The notes beneath the pieces are model-generated. The model was not told the origin of the DNA and ran no database searches. It saw only the letters and a program-made list of their open reading frames with translations. A program made the position numbers and the translations under genes. Source: Pseudomonas sp. MYb60 (GTDB taxonomy: Bacteria; Pseudomonadota; Gammaproteobacteria; Pseudomonadales; Pseudomonadaceae). From it: a stretch of 64,000 nucleotides of DNA. The stretch covers positions 186,001-250,000 of the forward strand of contig NZ_PCOZ01000003.1 in the NCBI RefSeq assembly GCF_002979555.1, given 5' to 3'. Position 1 is the first letter of the stretch. Each line of letters starts with the position of its first letter. Below, in pieces: positions 17,085-26,751 of the stretch.

Positions 17085-20000
17085 TTAAATGCGTTCCATC
17101 TTGGGTAGCCATACGCGAATCAACGAAAACAGACGGTCCAGATCAATCGGCTTGGCCAGGTAATCATTGGAACCTGCCGCCAGGCAACGCTCCTGATCGT
17201 CCTTCATGGCCTTGGCCGTCACGGCAATGATCGGTAACTTTTTCCAGCGCGGGTCCTGGCGGATCAGGGCCGTGGCCTCGTATCCATCCATTTCCGGCAT
17301 CATCACGTCCATCAGCACCAGGTCGATATCGTCGACTTCGTTGAGTTTGTCGATGGCTTCACGGCCGTTTCGCCCGATCACCACCACAGCGCCTTTGTGC
17401 TCCAGGGCACTGGTGAGGGCAAAGATGTTCCGTACATCGTCGTCCACCAGCAGGATTTTGCGCCCCTCGAACACCTTGTCGCGGCTGCGGGCAGTCTTGA
17501 GCATCTTCTGGCGATCATGGGACAGCTGGGATTCGACTTTGTGCAGAAAGAGTGTGACCTCGTCCAACAGGCGCTCTGGCGAGCGCGCGCCCTTGATGAT
17601 GATCGAGCGCGAATACTTGCGCAGTTCGGTTTCTTCATCACGGGTCAGGTTGCGCCCGGTGTAGACGATCACCGGCGGGAACGAGCAGATGTCCTCGGTG
17701 GCCATGCGCTTGAGCAACTCGTTGCCGAGCATGTCAGGCAGCTTCAAGTCGATGATCATGCAGTCATAGATGTTGGTGCGCAGCAAGTCCAATGCAGCCT
17801 GGGCGTAACCAACGTCGGTGATTTCGATGTCGTCATCGCCGATCAGGCGAGCAATGCTGTCGCGCTGCAAGTCGTCGTCTTCTACGAGCAGCACGCGTTT
17901 GACCTTCTGGGTCAATTTGGCTTCCAGCCGCGCGAAGACGTCCTTGAGCTCTTCGCGGGTGGTCGGTTTGACAGCGTAACCGATGGCGCCCATGTGCATG
18001 GCGGCTTCGACGCGATCTTCCACAGAAATCACATGCACCGGGATATGACGGGTGTCTGCATGCTCTTTGAGGCGTTGCAGCACGGTCAGCCCGGAGTGGT
18101 CCGGCAGGCGCATGTCCAGCAGGATGGCGTCGGGGATGTATTCTTCAGCCAGGCTGTAGCCTTCGTCCGCGCCATGGGCCACCAGGCAGTGGTAGCCCAA
18201 CTCGTGAGCCAGATCGAAGAGGATGCGCGCGAAATTCGGCTCGTCTTCCACCACCAGGATGCAACGGCGGGTAAAGGGGGCCTTGTCGCGGTCGTCGGCG
18301 AAGCGCGGGATCTGGTCAGCGTTGGCCACTGGCAGCGGTGATACCTGGATCGCGGCGGGGGCAGGCGCTGGCGCCACCACCAATGGGCGCGGCGGCTCGA
18401 CCGGCGCGGCGTCTTCGTCGCGTTCTACATACTGCTCGGGCAACACCAAGGTGAAAATACTGCCTTTGCCGGGCTCGCTGGTCACGCTGATAGAGCCGCC
18501 CAGCAAGGCTGCGAGGTCACGGGAGATCGACAGCCCCAGGCCGGTGCCGCCGTAACGGCGGTTGGTGGTGCCATCGGCCTGGCGGAAGGCTTCGAAGATG
18601 CTTTCCTGCTGGTCCGTGGCGATGCCGATGCCGGAATCGCGCACGGTGAAGGCGATGCCCTCCCCCGGTGCGCTGGACACAGCCAGGCTGACGTCACCCT
18701 GTTCGGTGAACTTGACCGCGTTGGACAGCAGGTTCTTGAGGATCTGCTCCAGGCGTTGGCGGTCAGTGAACAGCATGGCCGGGGCGCCAGGCTGGACATC
18801 CACCTGGAAACTCAGGTTGCGATCAGCCGCCAGCGGCTCGAACATCCCGCGCAGGCCCTCCACCAGGCGCGTGACGCTGGTGTGTTCCGGGCGCACTTCG
18901 AGCTTGCCGGCCTCGACCTTGGAGATGTCCAGGATGTCGTTGATCAGGTTCAACAGGTCATTGCCGGCCGAATAGATCGACTCGGCAAACTTGACCTGTT
19001 CTGCGCTGAGGTTTTCCTGAGGGTTTTCCGCCAGCAGCTTGGCCAGGATCAGCGAGCTGTTGAGCGGGGTACGCAACTCGTGGGACATGTTGGCGAGGAA
19101 TTCGGATTTGTACTTGCTGGACCGCTGCAATTCGTCGGCGCGGTCTTCCAGTTGCAACTGGGCCTGGTTGAGCTCGACGTTTTTGCGGTCCATGGCATCG
19201 CGCTGCTCGGCCAGGGTCTGGGTCTGTTCGGCCAGTTGCTCGTTGGTCTGCTCCAGCTCGGCCTGCTGGGTTTCCAGGTGGGCCTGGGATTCCTTGAGGA
19301 TGCGCGACTGCTCTTCGAGCTCTTCGTTGGCGGTTTTGAGCTCTTCCTGCTGCACCTGCAACTCTTCGTTGAGCTGCTGGGTCTCGGCCAGCACCTCTTG
19401 GAGGCGCTGACGGTAACGGGCGGCCTCGATGGAGGTGCCGATGTTCCCGGCAATCAGCTCCAGCAGTTCCACATCGCGTTCATCCAATGGGCGCAGGAAG
19501 CCCAGTTCGATCACGCCGTTGACCCGCCCGTCGTCGCTGGTCGGCACCACCAGCACACTGCGGGTATGCCCCTCACCCAGGCTGGAACTGACCTTGAAGT
19601 AATCCACGGGGACGTCGTCCAGGCGAATCAGGCGGTCCAGGTTCGCCGCTTGGCCGACAATGCCTTCGTCGCTGTAGATCGCCTGTTCCAACTGTTCCTG
19701 TTCACGGGAGAAACCGTAGGTCGCTACACGCTTGAGGCCGCCGTGTTCTTCACGCACGTAGAGCGCTGCCACGGCCGAGCCCATGTACTGGGCAAAAAAT
19801 TGCAGGATGTTGCGCCCCAGCATATTGAGGCTGAGCTGGCCGAGTACCTGTTCTGCCAACTCTGTCTGGCCAGTGCGCAACCACGCTTGCTGCTCCAGGC
19901 GTCGCGCAATCTTCTGCTGTGACACGAGGTTTGCGTTATAACTCTCTGATAACGATATTAAATTCTTTCGGCCGATGTAGGCTAAAACGCCACTCAGCCC

Positions 20001-20594
20001 AAGCACGAACACCAGGTAAAGCGTGACGCTGACGATGGTGGTCCGGGTGACCTGCTCGTTGCGGGCGATACGGAACTGCTGCTCCATCTCTACGGCGGCG
20101 TCATATTCCTTGCGAATCTCGTCGGTCAGGCGCTTGCCTCGGCCGTTCTTGACGGCGCTGCGGTAATCGCCGCGCTCGCGCTGCATGTCAATCATCGACT
20201 GGGCGTAGACATTCCACTCGGTCTGGAGCGCCTCTAGGCGCTTGAGGCGATCGACCTGTTGCGGGTTGTCGGCAACCAGCTCCTGCAAATTGCGCAAGTC
20301 CGCCAGGATACGTGGCTTGGCCACCTCGTAAGGGTCGAGGAAATGCTCATCGCCGGTGATCAGGAACCCGCGCATGCCGGTTTCCAGGTCCACGGTCAGC
20401 TTCGACGACTCATTGAGGTTGTTGATCACCCGGTCGGTGTGTTCCACCCACTGGATAACGCTCAACAGGTAGGTGATCAGGCACACGAAAAACACGGCAC
20501 TGAGCACGCCCACACCCAGGGGCAACGCCACGTTTCGGCTCAGGAGGTTTCGAAAGCTCTTTTCATCGACGGACGACGCAGGAGTCATGGGCAT
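17085..20594 (-). CDS. Giant hybrid histidine kinase: CHASE3-GAF-HisKA-HATPase-three receivers
   Basis: 1169 residues. Two membrane helices (about 23-45 and 187-207) bracket a periplasmic CHASE3-type helical domain with the [15 protein letters not shown] signature. A GAF domain (about 245-395) and a long Glu/Gln-rich coiled coil (about 395-490) follow. HisKA has [14 protein letters not shown] with phospho-His505, and HATPase_c has DSGIGI and GTGLGLSIS. Three C-terminal receivers carry Asp827 (ILLDMRLPD), Asp949 (MIIDLKLPD) and Asp1096 ([13 protein letters not shown]). It is the first gene of the operon with CheR, CheB, a REC-kinase and a response regulator. The coiled coil resembles the methylatable bundle of chemoreceptors in composition, making it a candidate CheR/CheB substrate (inference). 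The start ATG can be 20594 or 20588. Confidence 0.95.
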   Translation of the reverse strand: MPMTPASSVDEKSFRNLLSRNVALPLGVGVLSAVFFVCLITYLLSVIQWVEHTDRVINNLNESSKLTVDLETGMRGFLITGDEHFLDPYEVAKPRILADLRNLQELVADNPQQVDRLKRLEALQTEWNVYAQSMIDMQRERGDYRSAVKNGRGKRLTDEIRKEYDAAVEMEQQFRIARNEQVTRTTIVSVTLYLVFVLGLSGVLAYIGRKNLISLSESYNANLVSQQKIARRLEQQAWLRTGQTELAEQVLGQLSLNMLGRNILQFFAQYMGSAVAALYVREEHGGLKRVATYGFSREQEQLEQAIYSDEGIVGQAANLDRLIRLDDVPVDYFKVSSSLGEGHTRSVLVVPTSDDGRVNGVIELGFLRPLDERDVELLELIAGNIGTSIEAARYRQRLQEVLAETQQLNEELQVQQEELKTANEELEEQSRILKESQAHLETQQAELEQTNEQLAEQTQTLAEQRDAMDRKNVELNQAQLQLEDRADELQRSSKYKSEFLANMSHELRTPLNSSLILAKLLAENPQENLSAEQVKFAESIYSAGNDLLNLINDILDISKVEAGKLEVRPEHTSVTRLVEGLRGMFEPLAADRNLSFQVDVQPGAPAMLFTDRQRLEQILKNLLSNAVKFTEQGDVSLAVSSAPGEGIAFTVRDSGIGIATDQQESIFEAFRQADGTTNRRYGGTGLGLSISRDLAALLGGSISVTSEPGKGSIFTLVLPEQYVERDEDAAPVEPPRPLVVAPAPAPAAIQVSPLPVANADQIPRFADDRDKAPFTRRCILVVEDEPNFARILFDLAHELGYHCLVAHGADEGYSLAEEYIPDAILLDMRLPDHSGLTVLQRLKEHADTRHIPVHVISVEDRVEAAMHMGAIGYAVKPTTREELKDVFARLEAKLTQKVKRVLLVEDDDLQRDSIARLIGDDDIEITDVGYAQAALDLLRTNIYDCMIIDLKLPDMLGNELLKRMATEDICSFPPVIVYTGRNLTRDEETELRKYSRSIIIKGARSPERLLDEVTLFLHKVESQLSHDRQKMLKTARSRDKVFEGRKILLVDDDVRNIFALTSALEHKGAVVVIGRNGREAIDKLNEVDDIDLVLMDVMMPEMDGYEATALIRQDPRWKKLPIIAVTAKAMKDDQERCLAAGSNDYLAKPIDLDRLFSLIRVWLPKMERI

Positions 20595-20844
20595 GCCTTG
20601 GCCAAGTGTGGAAAAACCGGGAGTTTGCCCCAGTTAGGTGCCTGAACGCCATTTTTCTGCGCCGCATGCGGGTGAAAAGCTCGCGGGCGGAACACGCGCG
20701 CTGCAGATTTCAATCGCTGTACCGACGCCGTTGCTTACACAGCAATCGGAACGCTCGCTGTTCAAAGGGGCACTGATTGAAGGCGTTCAGGAACAGGGAT
20801 CCTCCGCGAGACGCTTATCGTCTATCCCAGCAAGGTATCCATCC
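20595..20844. promoter_or_regulatory. Divergent intergenic region between hybrid kinase and toxin-like gene B
   Basis: Both the minus-strand sensory operon and the plus-strand toxin-like gene must be transcribed out of this roughly 250-base stretch if the toxin starts at 20845. I see no confident -35/-10 pair. The sharing of one control region is what makes a regulatory link between kinase and toxin plausible. Confidence 0.35.
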
Positions 20845-23800
20845 ATGCCAAGCCTACATAACCTCGTGAACACCCCGCGTTCAACCCAAGTACCCTCCTT
20901 CCCAGACACACTCCAGCGAGCGCCCTCCCCATCCCTCTTGCGGTCGGTGGAAACGCCACCGCCCGGCGCCAATCCGTTGCCGGGAATGCGCGCGAGCGCA
21001 ATGGGCGATGCGCGAAATCTGCAGATGCTGGCGAAAAAGCTCTACGCACTGGCCGATACGCTGGGCAAGAACGCTACCCCTCAGGCGGTGACAGCAGCCC
21101 TCAATGCCACGACGATGGCTGTCCACCCTCACTCCTCCTACCCGGCGCAGACCCCGGGGTTCGTGAGCCTGGAAGCATTCATCCGCAGCATCGACGTCGG
21201 TCAGCCCAGCAACCATTTTCACCTGACTTCCCTTGCGGATGCCGTCAGTAGCCGGGCCATCGCCAACCCGTTCGGTGACTTTGGGGGTGGATTGACGTGG
21301 CCGGTGCCACTGAGCCTCGCGTTGCAGCGCCAACTGCTAGAGGCCGCTGACGCTTACATGGCAGGCCCTCAAGCCCGCAGTGGCGGGGGTATTCTCGAGT
21401 TCCTGAACGGCAATCGTCCATTGTCGGCCGATGCACTCGACGACCCGATCCATGCGCTTGAAACCATCACGCACTCCGGTCGCGCGCACGCATTCGGGCA
21501 GGCACTGCAGAGCATGGCGAAGGGTATGTGGACGGAGACCAGCATAAATGACTACTTGCTGGCCACCCTCCAGTTGGTCCTGAATCCTGAATCCCTGACC
21601 CAGCCAAGTCGTAACTGGGTCGCAGGGTTCGATCTGGCCCAGTCAGCGCACTGGGGGCAGCCCGCCTGCGCGGTGGTCGAGGGGTTGGCTGCGCACCTGG
21701 TCGAAAAAGGTCGGGCCGGACCTGAGATGGCCAAGGTAGCGGCGCACCTGTTGCTGGCGAAGCAGGCACCCGAATTCCTGGTCAAGAACATTCCTGCCAG
21801 TGTCGCCTATGGCAGTCCTGCCTGGGTGCGCCTGGCGATTGCGGCGTCGACGCTGGAAGCCCAGTCACCAGGCAGCGTTGCGACCATGAGCTTCGACCAG
21901 GTCATGATGCAGGCCGACCGTACTGCGCGGGTCGATCCTGACGCAACCGCGCGCGCTCAAAAATCGGCATTGGCAGACTGGGGTGTCGCCAGTGGCTTGC
22001 TCGAGAGAAAGCGCGACGAGCGCTATTCGGACCAGCAGCTCAATCAGTTGAGCGCTGAATACAACGCACAGCTCACCGAGCAGATGGCCGTGGACGGCTG
22101 GGTGAACACTGCGTTACCGAACCGCAAGGAAATTGCATTGGCCAAGCTCAAAGAGCGTTATGGCGAAAACGTGCCCTTTGAGGAAAAGCTGCTGCGGGTC
22201 GTTGCCCCTCGTAATCAGTCGCCCTACCACCCCCTCTACAACCCCAACCTGGTACCTGAGGGCCTGCATTCGATGCTCGACATCGCGATGATGGAGAACC
22301 CTCACTACGCGTGGACAACCAAAGATGAGCGCATCCCTCTGGATGCCATCAATGCCAACCCCAAGCTGGGCGTCAACCGCGAATTCAATACGCGCCTGGA
22401 CGAAGCCATACGTTCGCAAAAGAAGGGGTTGGCGACCACGGTCAAGCATTTGATCTCCCAGCTCTCGCTCGAGCAAAGAAAGGACCTGGAGTTCGGCAAT
22501 ATCAAATTCTTCCACGAGTCCAGTCACAGGATCGGACTGTCCGGCGAGACGCTGATCGATAAGGACAACACCTTTTGGATACGCACGGAGCGGGAAGGCG
22601 CTTCAGCGGTTTATCAACTGGACCTCAAAAAGGGCACGCTGAAGAAAGAATCCGGACGCGATGATATCTCGACTAAAGACTACGGCATCGGCACCGTTCA
22701 AACGCAACGCACCGAGTTCATGCACCCGGCCGGCAGCGTCGATAACCAGAAGGAGCGGCCCCCTGCCCCTTCGAGCATCCCCGTGAGCTTCAAAAGTGAC
22801 AGAAGCCAATACATTGCCGAAGCATTTGTAGAACACCTCGAGATCGATAATGCCGATGCCATCCAGGCGCTGAAGGGCTCTACCCCGCTGGATAAACAGC
22901 ATGAAGCACAACAGCGCGCGGGCCATTTCTTTCTTGACCTTTTCCCGTTCAAATCGGCCATTACCAACTTCGTCAATGGCAACCACGTAGCGGGCGCGAT
23001 CGACTTGACGATTGACCTGATGGGCTTCCTGACCTTGGGCGCCGCGTCTGTTGCCAAGCTTGGACGAATCAGTGGCAGCGCGGTATCCAAGGCCATACAG
23101 GCCGGAAAAATACTCGCCAGCAGCGCCATTACGGCGTTCAACCCTCTGGGCGGGGTCGACGACCTGGTATTCGGCGGCGCACGCGCCCTCGGCAAAGGTG
23201 CGCGAGCGCTCGGCCAGGGCATCAACCAGCTCAGGGGCGCCAGCGGCAGTTACGACCTGCTCAAGGCGGCCAGCCAGCAGTATGACCTTGCCGCGCTAGG
23301 ACACCTCAAGGTTGCCGACCGCAACGTCGAGGCTTCAGCGGTTTTTGACGACGGGCACTGGTACCGTTACGACCCGATCAAGGCACAGCCCTATGGTCCG
23401 CCGCTAACAGACTTCAAGCCGTCGGTGACGGCGGCAGGTGGTGAGGTCAAGGCCGTCACCGAAGCCTCCGCTACTGAGTGGCTGAGCACCTGGTTCGGCT
23501 CGGCCCGCGCAAACCCTGATTTCGTCAAGGATTTCGACGCCTCGCGCCGCAGCGCCATCCAGGCCGATCAGGCCGCCTATGAACGCGGGTATGACAGTGG
23601 GTTGGCCCCCATGATTGCCGACTATTCGACGAGCCTGTCCATCGCCCAGATAAAACGGCTGTCGTTGCAAGGTGCCCGATCGCCGGAGGAAATAGGCCGC
23701 CTGGTCAGGCGTATTGAAAACCTCGAAGAGCTGCCCAACCGGTTTTTTACCAGGGCAGACAACCTCAAGCTGGCCGATGCGGAGAACTTCGCCAGCGGCT

Positions 23801-24603
23801 ACAGTCAAGGGGTGGCGGCCTCAATCCACGGTTATACACCCACGCTGACTATCGCCCAACTTCAGGAACTGGCCCTGCAGCCGGGACGTTCAACAGCCGA
23901 ACTGGCGTGTTTGTTCAAGCAGATAGAAAACAAAACCCTCGCACTCAATCAATTGCTGGCGCAAAAATTCAGCGCAGAACTGAGTGGACCTGGCACTCGT
24001 GTGATCCTCATGCCCCAGGGGTATTACCTCAGCCAGGTGAAACCGATTTCGCCAGGACAATGCGCGGCCTTTTCAAATACGGTGGCTTATGCTTTCCAGG
24101 ATGGAAAAATCAGCACATTTATCGATAACTTTTTCACCGCCATGGCCAATCCCAATCATTTGGGCACGCAGAACTTTCGCAACAGTCTCCAGAGCTTCCA
24201 GTCGAGCTTGCGGACTAACTTCCATGGTACGCAACCGACGCAGAACTTCACCTATGGGCAGATCATTACCGAACTTGCAAACGCCCAAGCGTCAAAAAGC
24301 CTGTTGATCAGCAACGGTTCCGGGGGGCATGGCATTTCGGCCGGGGTCTTGGTCAACGGTGCAGAAAAGGAATGGTATTACTACGATCCCAACTTTGGCA
24401 TCGCCCGGTTCAGTACCGAGCAAGCTATGCGCACGGGTGTGGAGCGCGCCATGAACAGCGGCGCGACCCGGCACATGTTCCTGCCCGACCCCGGTACGTC
24501 CGCTTACAAGGTGTCCACCTTCGATGAGATGCAACTGATGAACGCAGTGGGTAGCATCCGCGGCCCCTACAGCCTGTTTGAACATCCGATTACGCTGAAC
24601 TAA
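20845..24603 (+). CDS. Large toxin-like protein B with C-terminal YopT-like (C58) cysteine protease signature
   Basis: About 1252 residues from ATG 20845; an in-frame GTG at 20638 would add 69 low-complexity residues. Paralogue of the protein at 10087-13944: both contain a near-identical VAAHLLLA(R/K)xAPxxLVKNIP block, here at residue 298, the hydrophobic segment DLTIDLMGFLTLGAASV (about 720) and the ADRNVEASAVFDDGHWYRYDP module. Two tandem 70-residue repeats (907-976 and 977-1046) follow. The C-terminus then differs completely from the paralogue: GQCAAFSN (Cys1073), GGHGISAG (His1162) and YYYDPNFG (Asp1181) fit the Cys/His/Asp triad order and the D-x-N-F-G motif of YopT/AvrPphB peptidases. 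No signal peptide and no immunity-like neighbour. Protease assignment is by motif only. Confidence 0.8.
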   Translation: MPSLHNLVNTPRSTQVPSFPDTLQRAPSPSLLRSVETPPPGANPLPGMRASAMGDARNLQMLAKKLYALADTLGKNATPQAVTAALNATTMAVHPHSSYPAQTPGFVSLEAFIRSIDVGQPSNHFHLTSLADAVSSRAIANPFGDFGGGLTWPVPLSLALQRQLLEAADAYMAGPQARSGGGILEFLNGNRPLSADALDDPIHALETITHSGRAHAFGQALQSMAKGMWTETSINDYLLATLQLVLNPESLTQPSRNWVAGFDLAQSAHWGQPACAVVEGLAAHLVEKGRAGPEMAKVAAHLLLAKQAPEFLVKNIPASVAYGSPAWVRLAIAASTLEAQSPGSVATMSFDQVMMQADRTARVDPDATARAQKSALADWGVASGLLERKRDERYSDQQLNQLSAEYNAQLTEQMAVDGWVNTALPNRKEIALAKLKERYGENVPFEEKLLRVVAPRNQSPYHPLYNPNLVPEGLHSMLDIAMMENPHYAWTTKDERIPLDAINANPKLGVNREFNTRLDEAIRSQKKGLATTVKHLISQLSLEQRKDLEFGNIKFFHESSHRIGLSGETLIDKDNTFWIRTEREGASAVYQLDLKKGTLKKESGRDDISTKDYGIGTVQTQRTEFMHPAGSVDNQKERPPAPSSIPVSFKSDRSQYIAEAFVEHLEIDNADAIQALKGSTPLDKQHEAQQRAGHFFLDLFPFKSAITNFVNGNHVAGAIDLTIDLMGFLTLGAASVAKLGRISGSAVSKAIQAGKILASSAITAFNPLGGVDDLVFGGARALGKGARALGQGINQLRGASGSYDLLKAASQQYDLAALGHLKVADRNVEASAVFDDGHWYRYDPIKAQPYGPPLTDFKPSVTAAGGEVKAVTEASATEWLSTWFGSARANPDFVKDFDASRRSAIQADQAAYERGYDSGLAPMIADYSTSLSIAQIKRLSLQGARSPEEIGRLVRRIENLEELPNRFFTRADNLKLADAENFASGYSQGVAASIHGYTPTLTIAQLQELALQPGRSTAELACLFKQIENKTLALNQLLAQKFSAELSGPGTRVILMPQGYYLSQVKPISPGQCAAFSNTVAYAFQDGKISTFIDNFFTAMANPNHLGTQNFRNSLQSFQSSLRTNFHGTQPTQNFTYGQIITELANAQASKSLLISNGSGGHGISAGVLVNGAEKEWYYYDPNFGIARFSTEQAMRTGVERAMNSGATRHMFLPDPGTSAYKVSTFDEMQLMNAVGSIRGPYSLFEHPITLN

Positions 24604-24815
24604 TCGCACAATTGCCTTGAACACGTGCCCGGTGCCGATTCAGGTCGCAGGCCGGGCATGCCAGTGACGCGTCAATAACCGAACGGGACTTTCCTGGCCA
24701 ACAGCGGCACAATGCCCTTCCGCATTCGGGAACTTGCCGAGATCGACGTGACTCATTAGAGAATGGTCTTTCAAGCGCGAAAGAACACGCCCTCCATTGC
24801 TCGGGAATTTTTATT

Positions 24816-25181
24816 ATGTCCGCCACCCCCTCCACGATCCTTGTAGTCGAAGACGACGCCATCGTGCGCATGCTGATCGTCGATGTACTCGAAGAGTTGG
24901 AGTTCAGCGTTCTTGAAGCCGCTGATGCCGAAGAGGCGCTGGAAGTGGTCAACAACCCTGACAGCGTCATTGACCTGATGATGACCGATGTCGGTCTGCC
25001 GGACATGGATGGCAAGGAGCTGGCGACCCGGGTACGTGTGCTCAGGCCTGCACTGCCGATCCTGTTTGCCAGCGGCTATGCCGAGAATATCGACGTGCCC
25101 GCCGGCATGCAGGTGATCGCCAAGCCGTTTTCCATCGATCAACTGCGGGACAAGGTTAAATCGATGCTATCGGTGAGTTGA
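24816..25181 (+). CDS. Single-domain response regulator
   Basis: A 121-residue CheY-like receiver: VVEDDAIVR acidic pocket, phospho-acceptor Asp58 in LMMTDVGLPD, FASGYAE switch and IAKPFS lysine motif. It ends a few residues after the last helix, so there is no output domain. The receiver most resembles the C-terminal receivers of hybrid kinases such as that at 8304-9980 (LLISDVGLPG, FITGYAE, TKPF). It is monocistronic, 212 bases after the toxin-like gene and followed by a strong terminator. Its cognate kinase may be one of the three kinases in this window. Confidence 0.92.
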   Translation: MSATPSTILVVEDDAIVRMLIVDVLEELEFSVLEAADAEEALEVVNNPDSVIDLMMTDVGLPDMDGKELATRVRVLRPALPILFASGYAENIDVPAGMQVIAKPFSIDQLRDKVKSMLSVS

Positions 25182-25198
25182 TCGCTGCAACGACTGCG

Positions 25199-25223
25199 TG
25201 CCGCCTCCCTGGGCGGCATTTTT
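25199..25223 (+). terminator. Intrinsic terminator after the response regulator
   Basis: A 7-bp stem TGCCGCC / GGCGGCA with a 6-base loop is followed directly by TTTTT, 17 bases after the response regulator stop codon. Confidence 0.8.
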
Positions 25224-25323
25224 GCGTCAGGACCGCAGAGATTAACGTGACCTGCGGACTACAAAGCCGGACACTCGGCGACCTACGACTTGTTCAAAAC
25301 GTACCCACGAAGGACGCAACAAC

Positions 25324-26724
25324 ATGATTGGAAAACCGACGCGCCTGTTGGTGGCGAGCCTCTCGATACTCTCCAGCGCCGGCGCCTGGGCCGACTTCAC
25401 GGCGACCCCGAGCGAAGCCCGGGCGATTGCCAAGGAAGCCTACCTGTATGGCTACCCGGTGGTAGAGCTGTACAAGACGCTCTATACCCAGGCCGTTGAT
25501 AAAGGCGGCGCCAACTTCAAGGCCCCGATCAACCAGGTCGGCAATACTGCCCAGGTGTTCAGCCCGAAAGACACCTCGCGGCTGCTGCCCAACCCGGATA
25601 CGCCGTATTCCTTCGTGTGGATGGACTTGCGCCGGGAGCCGCTGATCCTGACCCTGCCCAAGATCGAAGACGAACGTTACTACTCGGTGCAACTGGTCGA
25701 CCTCTACACGCAGAATTTCGCCTATCTGGGCACCCGCAGCACCGGTAACAACGGCGGCCATTACATGATCGCCGGGCCTGACTGGAAGGGGCAGCAGCCG
25801 GTTGACGTCGATCGCGTGATCTACAGCGAGAGCAATCTCGCCTACGCCCTGTACCGCACGCAGCTGTTCGATGAAAAAGACCTGGGCAAGGTCAAGCAGA
25901 TCCAGAACGGCTACAAAGTGCAGCCCTTGAGCCGCTATGTGAAGCAAGCCGCACCGGCCAAGGTGGCGAAGATCGAATGGCCCAAGCCTGTAGCGAACAT
26001 GACCGACAGCCCGCAATTGTTTCGCTACCTGAACTTCATGCTGGCCTATGCGGCCCCCCAGGACAGTGAAAAGGACCTGTTGGCGCGCTTTGCCAAGATT
26101 GGCGTCGCGCCTGGTGAGCCGTTCAAACCCGGGCAACTGACTGCCGAGCAGCGCAAAGCGCTTGAGGAGGGCATCGCCGACGCCAAGGCCGAGTTTGCAG
26201 CGTTCAAGAAGGACAAGATCGATACCCATCAGGTCAACAATGGCGAGCTGTATGGCAGCCGTGACCGCTTGAAGAACAACTACCTGTATCGCTACGCCGG
26301 TGCCAATCTGCGCCTGTTCGGTAATTCGGCCTCTGAAGCCAGCTACATGACGTACACCGTGGACAGCGAAGGCAAGCAGGCCAACGGTGCGCGCCACAGC
26401 TATACGGTGCACTTCGCCAAGGGCCAGTTGCCGCCTACCGACGCGTTCTGGTCGCTGACCATGTACGACGCCAAGACCGGGCAACTGGTGGCCAACCACA
26501 AGAAACGCTACATGATCAACTCGCGGATGCTGCCCGGCCTCAAGCTGGACGCCGATGGCGGCCTGACCCTGGCCTTGCAGCACCACGAGCCACCGAAGGC
26601 CGAGCAGAGCAACTGGCTGCCCGCCCCAACCCGGCCGTTTTACGCGGTGCTGCGGATCTACCTGCCCAAACCCGAGGTGGGCAGCGGCCAATGGAAGTTG
26701 CCGCCGCTGACACCCCTCAAGTAA
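25324..26724 (+). CDS. DUF1254/DUF1214 domain exported protein
   Basis: 466 residues with a cleavable signal peptide (LLVASLSILSSAGAWA, cut near residue 23 before DFTATPSEA). The N-terminal DUF1254 part begins AIAKEAYLYGYPVVELYKTLY and includes NPDTPYSFVWMDLRREP; the C-terminal DUF1214 part contains FWSLTMYDAKTGQLV and ends NWLPAPTRPFYAVLRIYLPKPEV. Proteins of this kind are periplasmic or secreted, without an established reaction. The gene stands alone and converges on a DUF3313 lipoprotein gene 27 bases away. The ATG is preceded by GAAGGACG. Confidence 0.92.
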   Translation: MIGKPTRLLVASLSILSSAGAWADFTATPSEARAIAKEAYLYGYPVVELYKTLYTQAVDKGGANFKAPINQVGNTAQVFSPKDTSRLLPNPDTPYSFVWMDLRREPLILTLPKIEDERYYSVQLVDLYTQNFAYLGTRSTGNNGGHYMIAGPDWKGQQPVDVDRVIYSESNLAYALYRTQLFDEKDLGKVKQIQNGYKVQPLSRYVKQAAPAKVAKIEWPKPVANMTDSPQLFRYLNFMLAYAAPQDSEKDLLARFAKIGVAPGEPFKPGQLTAEQRKALEEGIADAKAEFAAFKKDKIDTHQVNNGELYGSRDRLKNNYLYRYAGANLRLFGNSASEASYMTYTVDSEGKQANGARHSYTVHFAKGQLPPTDAFWSLTMYDAKTGQLVANHKKRYMINSRMLPGLKLDADGGLTLALQHHEPPKAEQSNWLPAPTRPFYAVLRIYLPKPEVGSGQWKLPPLTPLK

Positions 26725-26751
26725 CCCTTGCGTGGCTCAAGGGGCGCTCCT

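Noticed and set aside
20638..20844. GTG start at 20638 for toxin-like protein B
   Set aside because: The extra 69 residues have no similarity to the paralogue and no ribosome site better than that before 20845; kept as an alternative only.
13945..24815. Immunity or antitoxin gene next to the toxin-like proteins
   Set aside because: Looked for a small acidic gene after each toxin; the 64-base and 212-base gaps hold none, and the neighbours are signalling genes.
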